Shown piece after piece: positions 17,872 to 27,459 of a stretch of 64,000 bases of DNA. The DNA is taken from NCBI RefSeq assembly GCF_023074185.1, contig NZ_JADPKY010000012.1, positions 62,001-126,000 of the forward strand. Direction: 5' to 3'. A program made the translations under genes and the position numbers. The number at the start of each line of letters is the position of its first letter. The stretch's first letter is position 1. The stretch is from Bradyrhizobium sp. 132. GTDB taxonomy: Bacteria; Pseudomonadota; Alphaproteobacteria; Rhizobiales; Xanthobacteraceae. A model generated the notes under the pieces. The model was not told the origin of the DNA and ran no database searches. It saw only the letters and a list, made by a program, of their open reading frames with translations.

Positions 17872-19227
17872 ATGAGCACATCCCTCTCCCCCCTGCTCGC
17901 GCCGATGCTGTCGAGCGCGGCCATGCGTGCAGTCTGCGACGACCGGACGACCCTTCAGAATATGCTCGATTTCGAGGCAGCCTTGGCCCGGGCCGAAGCG
18001 GCCACGGGTGTGATTCCCGCATCCGCGGTGGGCCCGATCGAAGCCGCATGCAAGGCTGATACCTTTGATATGGCTGCGCTGGCCGAGGCCGCGACGCGAT
18101 CCGGCAATCTCGCGATCCCTCTGGTCAAGACGCTGACCTCCAACGTCGGCAAGGCCGACGCGGAGGCCGCGCGCTACGTGCATTGGGGCGCTACCAGCCA
18201 GGACGTCATCGACAGCGCGACCATGCTCACGCTGCGCGCCGGCATCGATGCGCTGGACGCCGACCTCAGCCGCGCCATCAAGGGCTTTGCCGCGCTGGCA
18301 CGGAAGCACCGCAACACCGCGATGGTGGCGCGGACCTGGCTCCAGCACGCGCTGCCGATGCCGTTCGGGCTGAAGGCCGCCGAATACGCCGCAAGCCTTG
18401 CCCGCGCCCGCTGCCGCCTGCGGCGGCTCTCCCGCGAGGGCCTCGCGCTGCAATTCGGCGGAGCGGCCGGAACGCTCGCAGCACTCGGCGACAAAGGGCT
18501 CGTGGTGGCCGAACGGCTGGCGCAGGAGCTGAACCTGCCGCTACCGGAAGCGCCCTGGCACACCCATCGCGACCGGATCGCGGAGGCGGCATCGAGCTTT
18601 GCGATTCTCGCCGGCAGCTGCGGCAAGATCGCGCGCGATGTCTCGCTGCTGATGCAGACCGACGTTGCCGAAGCGTTCGAGCCCGCCGGGGAAGGCCGCG
18701 GCGGCTCCTCGACCATGCCGCACAAGCGCAACCCGGTCGCCGCCGCGAGCGCGCTGGGCTGCGCGACCATGGCGCCGCAGCTCGCCGCGACGATATTCGC
18801 TGCTCAAGTGCAGGACCACGAGCGGAGCGCCGGGCCCTGGCATGCGGAATGGCCGACGCTGCCGCAACTGATGCTGGTCACCTCGGGCGCGCTGGCCGCG
18901 ATCGTCGACATCGCCGAAGGGCTTGATGTCGATGCGGCGCGCATGCGCAGCAATCTCGATGCCACCCACGGCCTGATCATGGCGGAAGCGGTCACCTTTG
19001 CGCTGGCCGAGACAATCGGCAAGAGCGATGCGCATCATCTCGTCGAAGCCGCGAGCAAGCGCGCGGTTGCCGAGAGGAAGCATCTGCGCGAGGTGCTGTC
19101 GGCCGATTCGCAGGTCACCGCGCATCTTTCGCCGGAAAAAATTGCGGCATTGTTCGAGCCGATGGCCTATCAAGGGGCTTCCCAAACCCTGATCGACCGC
19201 TTGCTCGACAGCCTCGAGCGCGAATAG
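17872..19227 (+). CDS. pcaB: 3-carboxy-cis,cis-muconate cycloisomerase
   Basis: This 451-residue fumarase/aspartase superfamily enzyme has the GSSTMPHKRNP signature around residues 277-288, a VHWGATSQDVIDSA segment near 103 and WHTEWxxL-type WHAEWPTLPQLML. PcaB cyclises 3-carboxymuconate to 4-carboxymuconolactone in the protocatechuate branch of the beta-ketoadipate pathway. The genes for the next two steps, pcaD and pcaC, follow on the same strand. It is divergent from the cox-like cluster. The assignment over adenylosuccinate lyase rests on the pca neighbours and PcaB-like sequence. Confidence 0.94.
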   Translation: MSTSLSPLLAPMLSSAAMRAVCDDRTTLQNMLDFEAALARAEAATGVIPASAVGPIEAACKADTFDMAALAEAATRSGNLAIPLVKTLTSNVGKADAEAARYVHWGATSQDVIDSATMLTLRAGIDALDADLSRAIKGFAALARKHRNTAMVARTWLQHALPMPFGLKAAEYAASLARARCRLRRLSREGLALQFGGAAGTLAALGDKGLVVAERLAQELNLPLPEAPWHTHRDRIAEAASSFAILAGSCGKIARDVSLLMQTDVAEAFEPAGEGRGGSSTMPHKRNPVAAASALGCATMAPQLAATIFAAQVQDHERSAGPWHAEWPTLPQLMLVTSGALAAIVDIAEGLDVDAARMRSNLDATHGLIMAEAVTFALAETIGKSDAHHLVEAASKRAVAERKHLREVLSADSQVTAHLSPEKIAALFEPMAYQGASQTLIDRLLDSLERE

Positions 19228-19263
19228 AGCAGCCCTGAGCGGAAACAAGACGGAGACGCCCGC

Positions 19264-20046
19264 ATGCCCATGATCGATGCCGACGGTTGCCTGATCAACG
19301 TCTCCGTCGAGGGCCGCGACGGCGGGCCGACCTTGATGCTCTCCAACTCGCTCGGCTGCACGCTGCAGATGTGGGAGCCGCAGATGAAGGTGCTGACGCA
19401 GATATTCCGCGTCATTCGCTACGACCGCCGCGGCCACGGCAAGTCCAACGTTCCGGCCGGCCCGTACACGATGGAGCGCTTCGGCCGCGACGTCCTGGCG
19501 ATCCTCGACGACCTCAACATCGAGAAGGTGCATTGGTGCGGCCTCTCGATGGGCGGCATGGTCGGGCAATGGCTGGGCGCCAACGCGCCGGAGCGGTTCG
19601 GCAAGCTGATCCTCGCCAACACCTCCTGCTACTACGCCGAGCCGACCAAGTGGCTCGAGCGCATCGACGCCGTGAAGAAAGGCGGTATCGCGGCGGTCGC
19701 TGATGCCGTTATCGCCGGCTGGCTCACCCAGGATTTCCGCGAGCGCGCGCCTGACGTCTCCGCCAGGATGAAGTCGATGCTGCTCGCCACTCCGGTCGAA
19801 GGCTATCTCGCGTGCTGCGAGGCGCTGTCGACGCTCGACCAGCGCGCGCTGCTGCCGAAGATCAAAAGCCCGACTCTGGTGATCGCCGGCCGCCACGACA
19901 TGGCGACGCCGATTTCGGCGGGTGAATTGATCCGCTCGAACATTCCCGGCGCGAGCATGACCATCATCGACGCCGCCCACATTTCCAATGTCGAGCAGCC
20001 CCACGCGTTCACTGACGCGGTGGTGGGCTTCTTGACGCAGCGATAG
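19264..20046 (+). CDS. pcaD: 3-oxoadipate enol-lactonase
   Basis: The 260-residue alpha/beta hydrolase has the nucleophile elbow GLSMGG (S95), an acid residue in AGRHDMATP (about 213) and the histidine in DAAHISNVEQP (about 240). PcaD opens 3-oxoadipate enol-lactone to 3-oxoadipate. It follows pcaB after 36 bases. The length and motif spacing are those of monofunctional PcaD, and pcaC is separate downstream rather than fused as PcaL. Confidence 0.94.
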   Translation: MPMIDADGCLINVSVEGRDGGPTLMLSNSLGCTLQMWEPQMKVLTQIFRVIRYDRRGHGKSNVPAGPYTMERFGRDVLAILDDLNIEKVHWCGLSMGGMVGQWLGANAPERFGKLILANTSCYYAEPTKWLERIDAVKKGGIAAVADAVIAGWLTQDFRERAPDVSARMKSMLLATPVEGYLACCEALSTLDQRALLPKIKSPTLVIAGRHDMATPISAGELIRSNIPGASMTIIDAAHISNVEQPHAFTDAVVGFLTQR

Positions 20047-20053
20047 CCACAGC

Positions 20054-20141
20054 CGTCATTGCGAGCGCAGCGAAGCAATCCAGAAAATCCCTCCGCGGTG
20101 ACAGACTGGATTGCTTCTTCGCTTCGCTCCTCGCAATGACG
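20054..20141. repeat. Palindromic repeat (CGTCATTGCGAG type) in the pcaD-pcaC gap
   Basis: Outer arms CGTCATTGCGAG (20054-20065) and CTCGCAATGACG (20130-20141) are perfect inverted repeats. Inner arms GCGAAGCAATCCAG and CTGGATTGC..CTTCGC pair as well, giving a long hairpin. The element ends two bases before the Shine-Dalgarno AAGGAGGA of pcaC, so it separates pcaC from pcaD within one operon. Confidence 0.8.
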
Positions 20142-20156
20142 AAGGAGGAGAACAGC

Positions 20157-20549
20157 ATGGACGACCAGAAACGCCGCGATGCCGGCACGAACGTGCGCCG
20201 AAAGGTGCTGGGCAATGCCTGGGTCGACAAGTCGATCGCAGGTCGTAATGCGTTCAACACCGACTTCCAGGACATGATCACCCGCTATGCCTGGGGCGAG
20301 ATCTGGACGCGGCCGCATTTCGACGAGCGCACGCGGCGGGTGCTGGTGATCGGCACCATGGTCGCGCTCGGGCAATGGGACGAATTCCGCCTGCATGTGC
20401 GCGCGGCGCTCGCCGAGGGCGGCTTCACGCCCGACGACATCAAGGAAATCCTGCTGCAGCAGGCGATCTATTGCGGCGTGCCGGCGACGAACCACGCCGT
20501 CAAGGAAGCCTCAGCGATTGTGCAGGAGCTCGGCCTGTTCAAGACCTAG
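20157..20549 (+). CDS. pcaC: 4-carboxymuconolactone decarboxylase
   Basis: The 130-residue protein has the CMD domain pattern: TDFQDMITRYAWGEIWTRPHFDERTRRVLVIG, then LRAALAEGGFTPDDIKEILLQQAIYCGVPATNHA, which includes the CGVPA loop. It decarboxylates 4-carboxymuconolactone to the enol-lactone used by PcaD. The ATG at 20157 with AAGGAGGA upstream is preferred; the frame opens at 20136 inside the repeat. Its last 39 bases overlap the end of the convergent membrane-protein gene. Confidence 0.94.
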   Translation: MDDQKRRDAGTNVRRKVLGNAWVDKSIAGRNAFNTDFQDMITRYAWGEIWTRPHFDERTRRVLVIGTMVALGQWDEFRLHVRAALAEGGFTPDDIKEILLQQAIYCGVPATNHAVKEASAIVQELGLFKT

Positions 20550-21035
20550 CGGCGGAGTAGCCTCGACGGTCTGCGGGACCGCTGCCGGCCGCTCGATCAC
20601 AATCACGATGGCGGCACCGAGCAAGAGCAGGAGCTCGGTGGCGTGCAGCCGCAGCGCGGCCATCTCGCCGACCTTCGAAGCCATGATCATGCTGGCAAAC
20701 GAGATCAGGCTGCCGATCGCAAGCGCAATGCCGAGCGCCTCGTCGCTGCCGCCGTTCTTGCGAATGCGGGGAACGCAGAGCAGCGCGAGGTAGATCGCAA
20801 AGAACGCCACCACGGTCGCTCGGCCCAGCGCCAGCAGCCAGGCGGCGCGCACGGTGTCCATTCCCGCCATTTGAAGATGGTCGCTGAGGAAAAGAGCCAC
20901 TGCGACGCTCGGCCGCTCATAGAGGCCGTGCACCGGCGCCACCATGATGTTGAAGGCAACGAGGGTCCAGGCCGGGATGAAATAGGCCGCCAGAAGTACG
21001 CCGTTGACCGAACCGATCCGCCAATTTCCGAACAT
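20511..21035 (-). CDS. Predicted integral membrane protein, unknown
   Basis: The 174-residue product has about four hydrophobic helices (near residues 13-33, 60-85, 96-125 and 130-155) separated by short loops and no recognisable domain. The start ATG 21035 has GGGAAG upstream; the open frame continues to 21095. Its 3' end overlaps the 3' end of pcaC tail to tail by 39 bases. The consistent hydrophobic pattern supports a real gene, but it could end earlier in other strains. Function unknown. Confidence 0.65.
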   Translation of the reverse strand: MFGNWRIGSVNGVLLAAYFIPAWTLVAFNIMVAPVHGLYERPSVAVALFLSDHLQMAGMDTVRAAWLLALGRATVVAFFAIYLALLCVPRIRKNGGSDEALGIALAIGSLISFASMIMASKVGEMAALRLHATELLLLLGAAIVIVIERPAAVPQTVEATPPLGLEQAELLHNR

Positions 21036-21162
21036 GCCGCTTCCCGTTTCGCTTGGCCCGCGCCTTCGAAGGCTTTGCCGAGAGCTAACTCGCATCAGAC
21101 CGTGGCGGCAATTTAAACCCTTTGTTTACCTTAACTGCCCGGCCGGGCGACGCGGCCCACGG

Positions 21163-21190
21163 AAAAAGCCCCGCCTCCCGGCGGGGCCTT
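21163..21190 (-). terminator. Intrinsic terminator of the Q/G-rich small gene
   Basis: The perfect stem GCCCCGCC / GGCGGGGC (21168-21175 and 21180-21187) with a TCCC loop is followed, on the minus strand, by five T (21167-21163). It lies about 30 bases past the stop of the 56-residue gene at 21222-21392. Confidence 0.85.
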
Positions 21191-21221
21191 CTGCGATGGC
21201 CATTGTTCTTGGCTCTCAACT

Positions 21222-21392
21222 CTACTTGTTGTCCTGACCGTGCTGGCCGGACTTACCACCCTGTTGCTGGCCCGGCTTGTCACCCTGGCGCTGCGGACTC
21301 TGTTGCTGCTGGCCCGGTTTCTGGCCGCCGCCCTGCTGCTGACCGGGGTTCTGGCCCTGCTGGCCGGGATTCTGGTTCTGCTGGTTCGTCAT
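21222..21392 (-). CDS. 56-residue Gln/Gly/Asn-rich low-complexity protein
   Basis: The ORF encodes 56 residues made of repeats of NPGQQ/KPGQQQ/GQ-type units: it opens MTNQQNQNPGQQGQNPGQQ and ends GKSGQHGQDNK. It has no cysteines and no hydrophobic stretch, so it should be soluble and disordered. GGGAG lies nine bases before the ATG, and a strong intrinsic terminator follows, which together support an expressed monocistronic gene. Short Q/G-rich proteins of this sort are seen in Bradyrhizobium without known function. It is shorter than usual gene-calling thresholds. Confidence 0.75.
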   Translation of the reverse strand: MTNQQNQNPGQQGQNPGQQQGGGQKPGQQQQSPQRQGDKPGQQQGGKSGQHGQDNK

Positions 21393-21669
21393 ATCGGGAA
21401 ACTCCCTTGTCGGACGTCCGAGGTGAGATAACGGCCGGCCCCGATTTTGGTTGCCCCGCGGAACCCGGTTCCTCGCGCGTGTCGGAACCGGATCATGACG
21501 TCCGTAACGAAATCAGTTCTGTACAAGCCTTTATGCCGAGGCGATGGCCAGTTGCAGCCGCCAGTTCCCTCCTGTTACAAAACCAGGAGAATGCTCAGGG
21601 GTTGCCGGGGCCCGAGAACTCTTCAAAGAGCTCCCTTTGAGCCCTCGTCAGGTTTGGTAACGGCAGCCC
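21393..21669. other. Intergenic region upstream of the liv operon, no gene seen
   Basis: This 277-base gap separates the Q/G-rich small gene from the divergent livH. It must hold both promoters. I could not identify a convincing -35/-10 pair or a strong dyad, and no short ORF has a good ribosome site. Confidence 0.5.
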
Positions 21670-22587
21670 ATGGATTATTTCGCCCAGCAGCTCATCAACG
21701 GCCTCGTGCTCGGCTCCATCTACGGCCTGATCGCGATAGGCTACACGATGGTCTACGGCATCGTCGGCATGATCAACTTCGCTCATGGCGACATCTTCAT
21801 GATCGGCGGGTTCATCGCCCTCATCACCTTTCTGCTCCTGATCTCGACCGGCCTGACCGCGATCCCGGTGATCCTGCTGATCGTGCTTCTGGTCTCGATG
21901 GCGATCACGGCACTTTACGGCTGGACCATCGAGCGCATCGCCTACCGACCGCTGCGCCACTCCTTCCGCCTCGCTCCGATGCTGTCGGCGATCGGCATGT
22001 CCTTCGTGCTGACCAACTATTCGCAAGTGGCGCAAGGCGCCCGCGTCAAGCCGATCCCGCCGCTCATCACCGGCGGCTATACGCTGCATGAGAGCGCGGA
22101 CGGCTTCGTGATCCAGCTCTCCAACATCCAGATCATGGTTGTCGTCACCACCATCGTGCTGCTGGCGATCTTCACCTGGCTGGTCTCGCGCACCCGGCTC
22201 GGGCGCGACATGCGCGCCTGCGAGCAGGACCAGACCATGGCGGCACTGCTCGGCGTCAACGTCGACCGCACCATCTCCATGACCTTCGTGATCGGTGCTG
22301 CGCTCGCCGCGGTGGCCGGCCTGATGTACCTGCTCTATTACGGGCTGGTCGATTTCTTCATGGGCTTCGTCGCCGGCATCAAGGCGTTCACCGCTGCCGT
22401 GCTCGGCGGCATCGGCTCGCTGCCGGGCGCGATGCTCGGGGGGCTCGCGATCGGGCTGATCGAGACGTTCTGGTCGGCCTATTTCTCGGTCGAGTACAAG
22501 GACGTCGCCGCCTTCTCGATCCTGATCGTCGTGCTGATCTTCATGCCGACCGGCCTGCTCGGCCGCCCCGAAGTCGAAAAAGTCTGA
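21670..22587 (+). CDS. livH: Branched-chain amino acid ABC transporter permease LivH
   Basis: The 305-residue permease has about eight membrane helices and the LivH motifs YGLIAIGYTMVYGIVGMINFAHGD near the start and AFTAAVLGGIGSLPGAMLGGLAIGLIE near residue 240. It forms the inner-membrane channel with LivM for leucine/isoleucine/valine or related substrates. It is the first gene of livHMGF, with the substrate-binding protein gene downstream. The real substrate cannot be read from sequence, since the family also carries amides and aromatic acids. Confidence 0.95.
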   Translation: MDYFAQQLINGLVLGSIYGLIAIGYTMVYGIVGMINFAHGDIFMIGGFIALITFLLLISTGLTAIPVILLIVLLVSMAITALYGWTIERIAYRPLRHSFRLAPMLSAIGMSFVLTNYSQVAQGARVKPIPPLITGGYTLHESADGFVIQLSNIQIMVVVTTIVLLAIFTWLVSRTRLGRDMRACEQDQTMAALLGVNVDRTISMTFVIGAALAAVAGLMYLLYYGLVDFFMGFVAGIKAFTAAVLGGIGSLPGAMLGGLAIGLIETFWSAYFSVEYKDVAAFSILIVVLIFMPTGLLGRPEVEKV

Positions 22588-22598
22588 CGGTCGCGCGC

Positions 22599-24744
<2,146 letters not shown>

Positions 24745-24748
<4 letters not shown>

Positions 24749-25488
24749 CGCCGGCCCCCGCTCCCCTGCTCGCGATCCGCAGCCTTCGCGCCGCCTACGG
24801 CAAGATCGAGGCGCTGAAAGGCGTCGACGTCGAGATCAACGCCGGCGAGATCGTGGCGCTGATCGGCGCCAACGGAGCCGGCAAGTCGACGCTGATGATG
24901 ACGATCTTCGGCAAGCCGCGCGCCCGCGCCGGCCAAATCCTGTACGAAGGCCGCGACATCACCGGCGTTCCCACCCACGAGATCGCGCATTTGCGCATCG
25001 CGCAATCGCCGGAAGGCCGCCGCATCTTCCCGCGCATGAGCGTGGCGGAAAACCTCCAGATGGGGGCGGACGCGACCGAATGTACCGACGGCGAACGCGA
25101 GGCGACGCTCCAACGCGTGTTCGCGCTGTTTCCGCGGCTGAAGGAACGCTACGCCCAGCGCGGCGGAACCCTGTCCGGAGGCGAGCAACAGATGCTGGCG
25201 ATCGGCCGCGCCTTGATGAGCCGTCCTCGCCTGCTCCTGCTCGACGAGCCTTCGCTTGGGCTGGCGCCGCTGATCGCGCGCCAGATTTTCGACGCGATCC
25301 GCACTCTGAACCGGCAGGACGGCTTGACCGTGCTGATCGTCGAGCAGAACGCCAACCATGCGCTCAAGCTCGCCCATCGCGGCTATGTCATGGTCAACGG
25401 CCTGATCACGCTGGCCGGGACCGGCGCCGAGTTGCTGCAGCGCCCCGAGATTCGCGCCGCCTACCTGGAAGGCGGGCGGCACGGCTGA
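24745..25488 (+). CDS. livF: Branched-chain amino acid ABC transporter ATPase LivF
   Basis: The 247-residue ATPase has Walker A GANGAGKS (residues 41-48), the LivF segment QSPEGRRIFPRMSVAENL, signature LSGGEQQMLAIGRAL, Walker B LLLLDEPSLGLAP and the switch histidine region LIVEQNANHAL. The GTG start overlaps the livG stop by four bases. It is followed after 184 bases by the substrate-binding protein gene, which probably has its own promoter or an attenuated transcript. Confidence 0.95.
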
Positions 25489-25672
25489 GGCGCCCGAGAA
25501 CGAACCCTCAAGAGCCAAGTCTGCGGACCCGCGTGCGGCTGAATGTGGCGAGATATCTGCGCCAATGCCCGTATTTTGCCGGTGACTTCTCCCAAGATTC
25601 ATTCAAGAATGGCGCCGGTTTGAACCGGGCATGCCCGGCAACGTCCACAGGCGACCACCCTCGAGGTATCTC

Positions 25673-26791
25673 ATGAAATCACTGAAGCTCATCGGTCTGG
25701 CATTCGGCGCTTCGATCGCGCTGTCGAGCGCGGCGTTCGCGCAGGATGTCAACATCGCAGTCGCAGGTCCGATGACCGGCGGCGAGTCCGCCTTCGGCCG
25801 CCAGATGAAGAACGGCGCCGAGATGGCCGTGGCTGATATCAACGCCGCCGGCGGCGTCAACGGCAAGAAGCTCGCGCTCTCTGTCGAGGACGATGCCTGC
25901 GATCCCAAGCAGGCGCGCTCGGTCGCCGAGAAGATCGCCAGTGCCAAGATGCCGTTCGTCGCCGGGCACTATTGCTCGTCGTCGTCGATCCCGGCTTCGG
26001 AGGCCTATGCCGACGGCAACGTGCTCCAGATCACCCCCGCCTCCACCAATCCGAAGTTCACCGATAGCGGACTGTGGAACGTGGCGCGCGTCTGCGGCCG
26101 CGACGACCAGCAGGGCCTGGTCGCCGCCCAGTACATCGCCAAGAACTACAAGGGCAAGAACATCGCCATCCTCAACGACAAGACCACCTACGGCAAGGGT
26201 CTTGCGGATGAAACCAAGAAGGCGCTGAACAAGGCCGGCGTTACCGAGAAGATGTACGAGTCCTACAACAAGGGCGACAAGGACTTCAACGCGATCGTCT
26301 CGCGGCTGAAGCGCGACAACATCGATCTCGTCTATGTCGGCGGCTACCACCAGGAGAGCGGCCTCATCCTTCGCCAGATGCGCGACCAGGGCCTCAAGAC
26401 CGTGCTGATGGCCGGCGACGCGCTCGCCGACAAGGAATACGCCTCCATCACCGGCCCGGCCGGCGAAGGCACGCTGTTCACCTTCGGCCCCGATCCGCGC
26501 AACAAGCCGACCGCGAAGAAGATCGTCGACGCCTTCAAGGCCAAGAACATCGACCCCGAGGGCTACACGCTCTACACCTATGCGGCGATGCAAGTCTGGT
26601 CGCAGGCGGCCAAGAAGGCCGGCACCACCGACGCCAAGAAGGTCATGGCGGCCATCAAGGCCGGCAAGTGGGACACCGTGATCGGGCCGATCGAGTATGA
26701 CGCCAAGGGCGACATCAAGCAGCTCGACTACGTCGTCTACAAATGGGACGCCAAGGGCGGCTACGCCGCGATCAGCGGCAACGGCACCTGA
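25673..26791 (+). CDS. Periplasmic branched-chain amino acid binding protein
   Basis: The 372-residue protein has a signal peptide (MKSLKLIGLAFGASIALSSA, cleavage after AFA) and the Peripla_BP_6 fold: VNIAVAGPMTGGESAFGRQMKNGAEMAVADINAAGG, GHYCSSSSIPASEAYA and QITPASTNP. Two cysteine-containing loops (EDDACDPKQA and HYCSSS) probably form a disulfide. GAGGT lies 5 bases before the ATG at 25673, which also starts the signal peptide. It delivers substrate to LivHMGF, whose genes lie just upstream. A strong terminator follows. Confidence 0.94.
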   Translation: MKSLKLIGLAFGASIALSSAAFAQDVNIAVAGPMTGGESAFGRQMKNGAEMAVADINAAGGVNGKKLALSVEDDACDPKQARSVAEKIASAKMPFVAGHYCSSSSIPASEAYADGNVLQITPASTNPKFTDSGLWNVARVCGRDDQQGLVAAQYIAKNYKGKNIAILNDKTTYGKGLADETKKALNKAGVTEKMYESYNKGDKDFNAIVSRLKRDNIDLVYVGGYHQESGLILRQMRDQGLKTVLMAGDALADKEYASITGPAGEGTLFTFGPDPRNKPTAKKIVDAFKAKNIDPEGYTLYTYAAMQVWSQAAKKAGTTDAKKVMAAIKAGKWDTVIGPIEYDAKGDIKQLDYVVYKWDAKGGYAAISGNGT

Positions 26792-26832
26792 GCGCACTTG
26801 CCGGGCCCGAAGGCCTCCTCCAATCATCATCG

Positions 26833-26860
26833 CGCCCCGGGTTACCCCGGGGCGTTGCTT
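26833..26860 (+). terminator. Intrinsic terminator after the liv binding-protein gene
   Basis: A perfect 9-bp stem (CGCCCCGGG / CCCGGGGCG, 26833-26841 and 26846-26854) with loop TTAC is followed by TTGCTT. It separates the plus-strand liv genes from the convergent response-regulator gene. Confidence 0.8.
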
Positions 26861-26872
26861 CCTGCGGCAAGG

Positions 26873-27259
26873 TCAGACGGCTGCGGGCAGTTCGCCGTCC
26901 GCCGCGGCCTGGGCCCTCCGCAGCGCTTGCAGAAGATCGTTCGGCCGAAATGGCTTTTGCAGGCAGACCACGTTGGCGAGGTGGGGCGATTGTTCCATGA
27001 AGTCCAGCGCGGTCATCCCCGACACGGCAATGACCGGGAGGCGCGGTGCAAGCTCGCGCAGAGTCGAGATGACCTCGACGCCGCTGGTGTCGCCGAGGAA
27101 AATGTCCACGATGGCCGCGTCGAAGGAGGCCGCGCTGAACGCTTTCACCCCTGCCGCGCCGCTGTCGGCCTCGACGACCTCGTAACGGTTGACGCGCAGC
27201 ACGATCGCGACCATCGCACGGACGTCCTTCTGGTCGTCGATGATGAGAACGCGGGCCAT
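26873..27259 (-). CDS. Single-domain response regulator (CheY-like)
   Basis: The 128-residue protein is only a receiver domain: VLIIDDQKDVR near the start, phospho-acceptor aspartate in AIVDIFLGDTSG (about residue 52), VIAVSGMT and a lysine in CLQKPFRPNDLLQAL. There is no output domain, so it may act by protein contact or phosphotransfer. The ATG at 27259 is preferred to a TTG at 27268. It is divergent from a large hybrid histidine kinase gene, its most likely partner. Confidence 0.9.
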   Translation of the reverse strand: MARVLIIDDQKDVRAMVAIVLRVNRYEVVEADSGAAGVKAFSAASFDAAIVDIFLGDTSGVEVISTLRELAPRLPVIAVSGMTALDFMEQSPHLANVVCLQKPFRPNDLLQALRRAQAAADGELPAAV

Positions 27260-27459
27260 AGGGAACAACTCCCGGATCCTGAAATCAAAATGCCTGATTC
27301 AAACCTGGAACCCATAGCAGTGGGAGGCATTATGGCACCGTCCAGTAAAGCGCATCTTACCCGATCCCTAGTGCGCGTTCCCAACAAGATTAAGTAAGCT
27401 GTAACCTTCGGTTGAGTCGCGGTGGGTTTTGTCATGATGCGTGCCCAGAACCAGCTACC

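Noticed and set aside
17872..19227. Alternative call of pcaB as purB.
   Set aside because: Both share the GSSxMPHKRNP signature, but this gene is followed by pcaD and pcaC, and the true PurB-type gene is at 42160.
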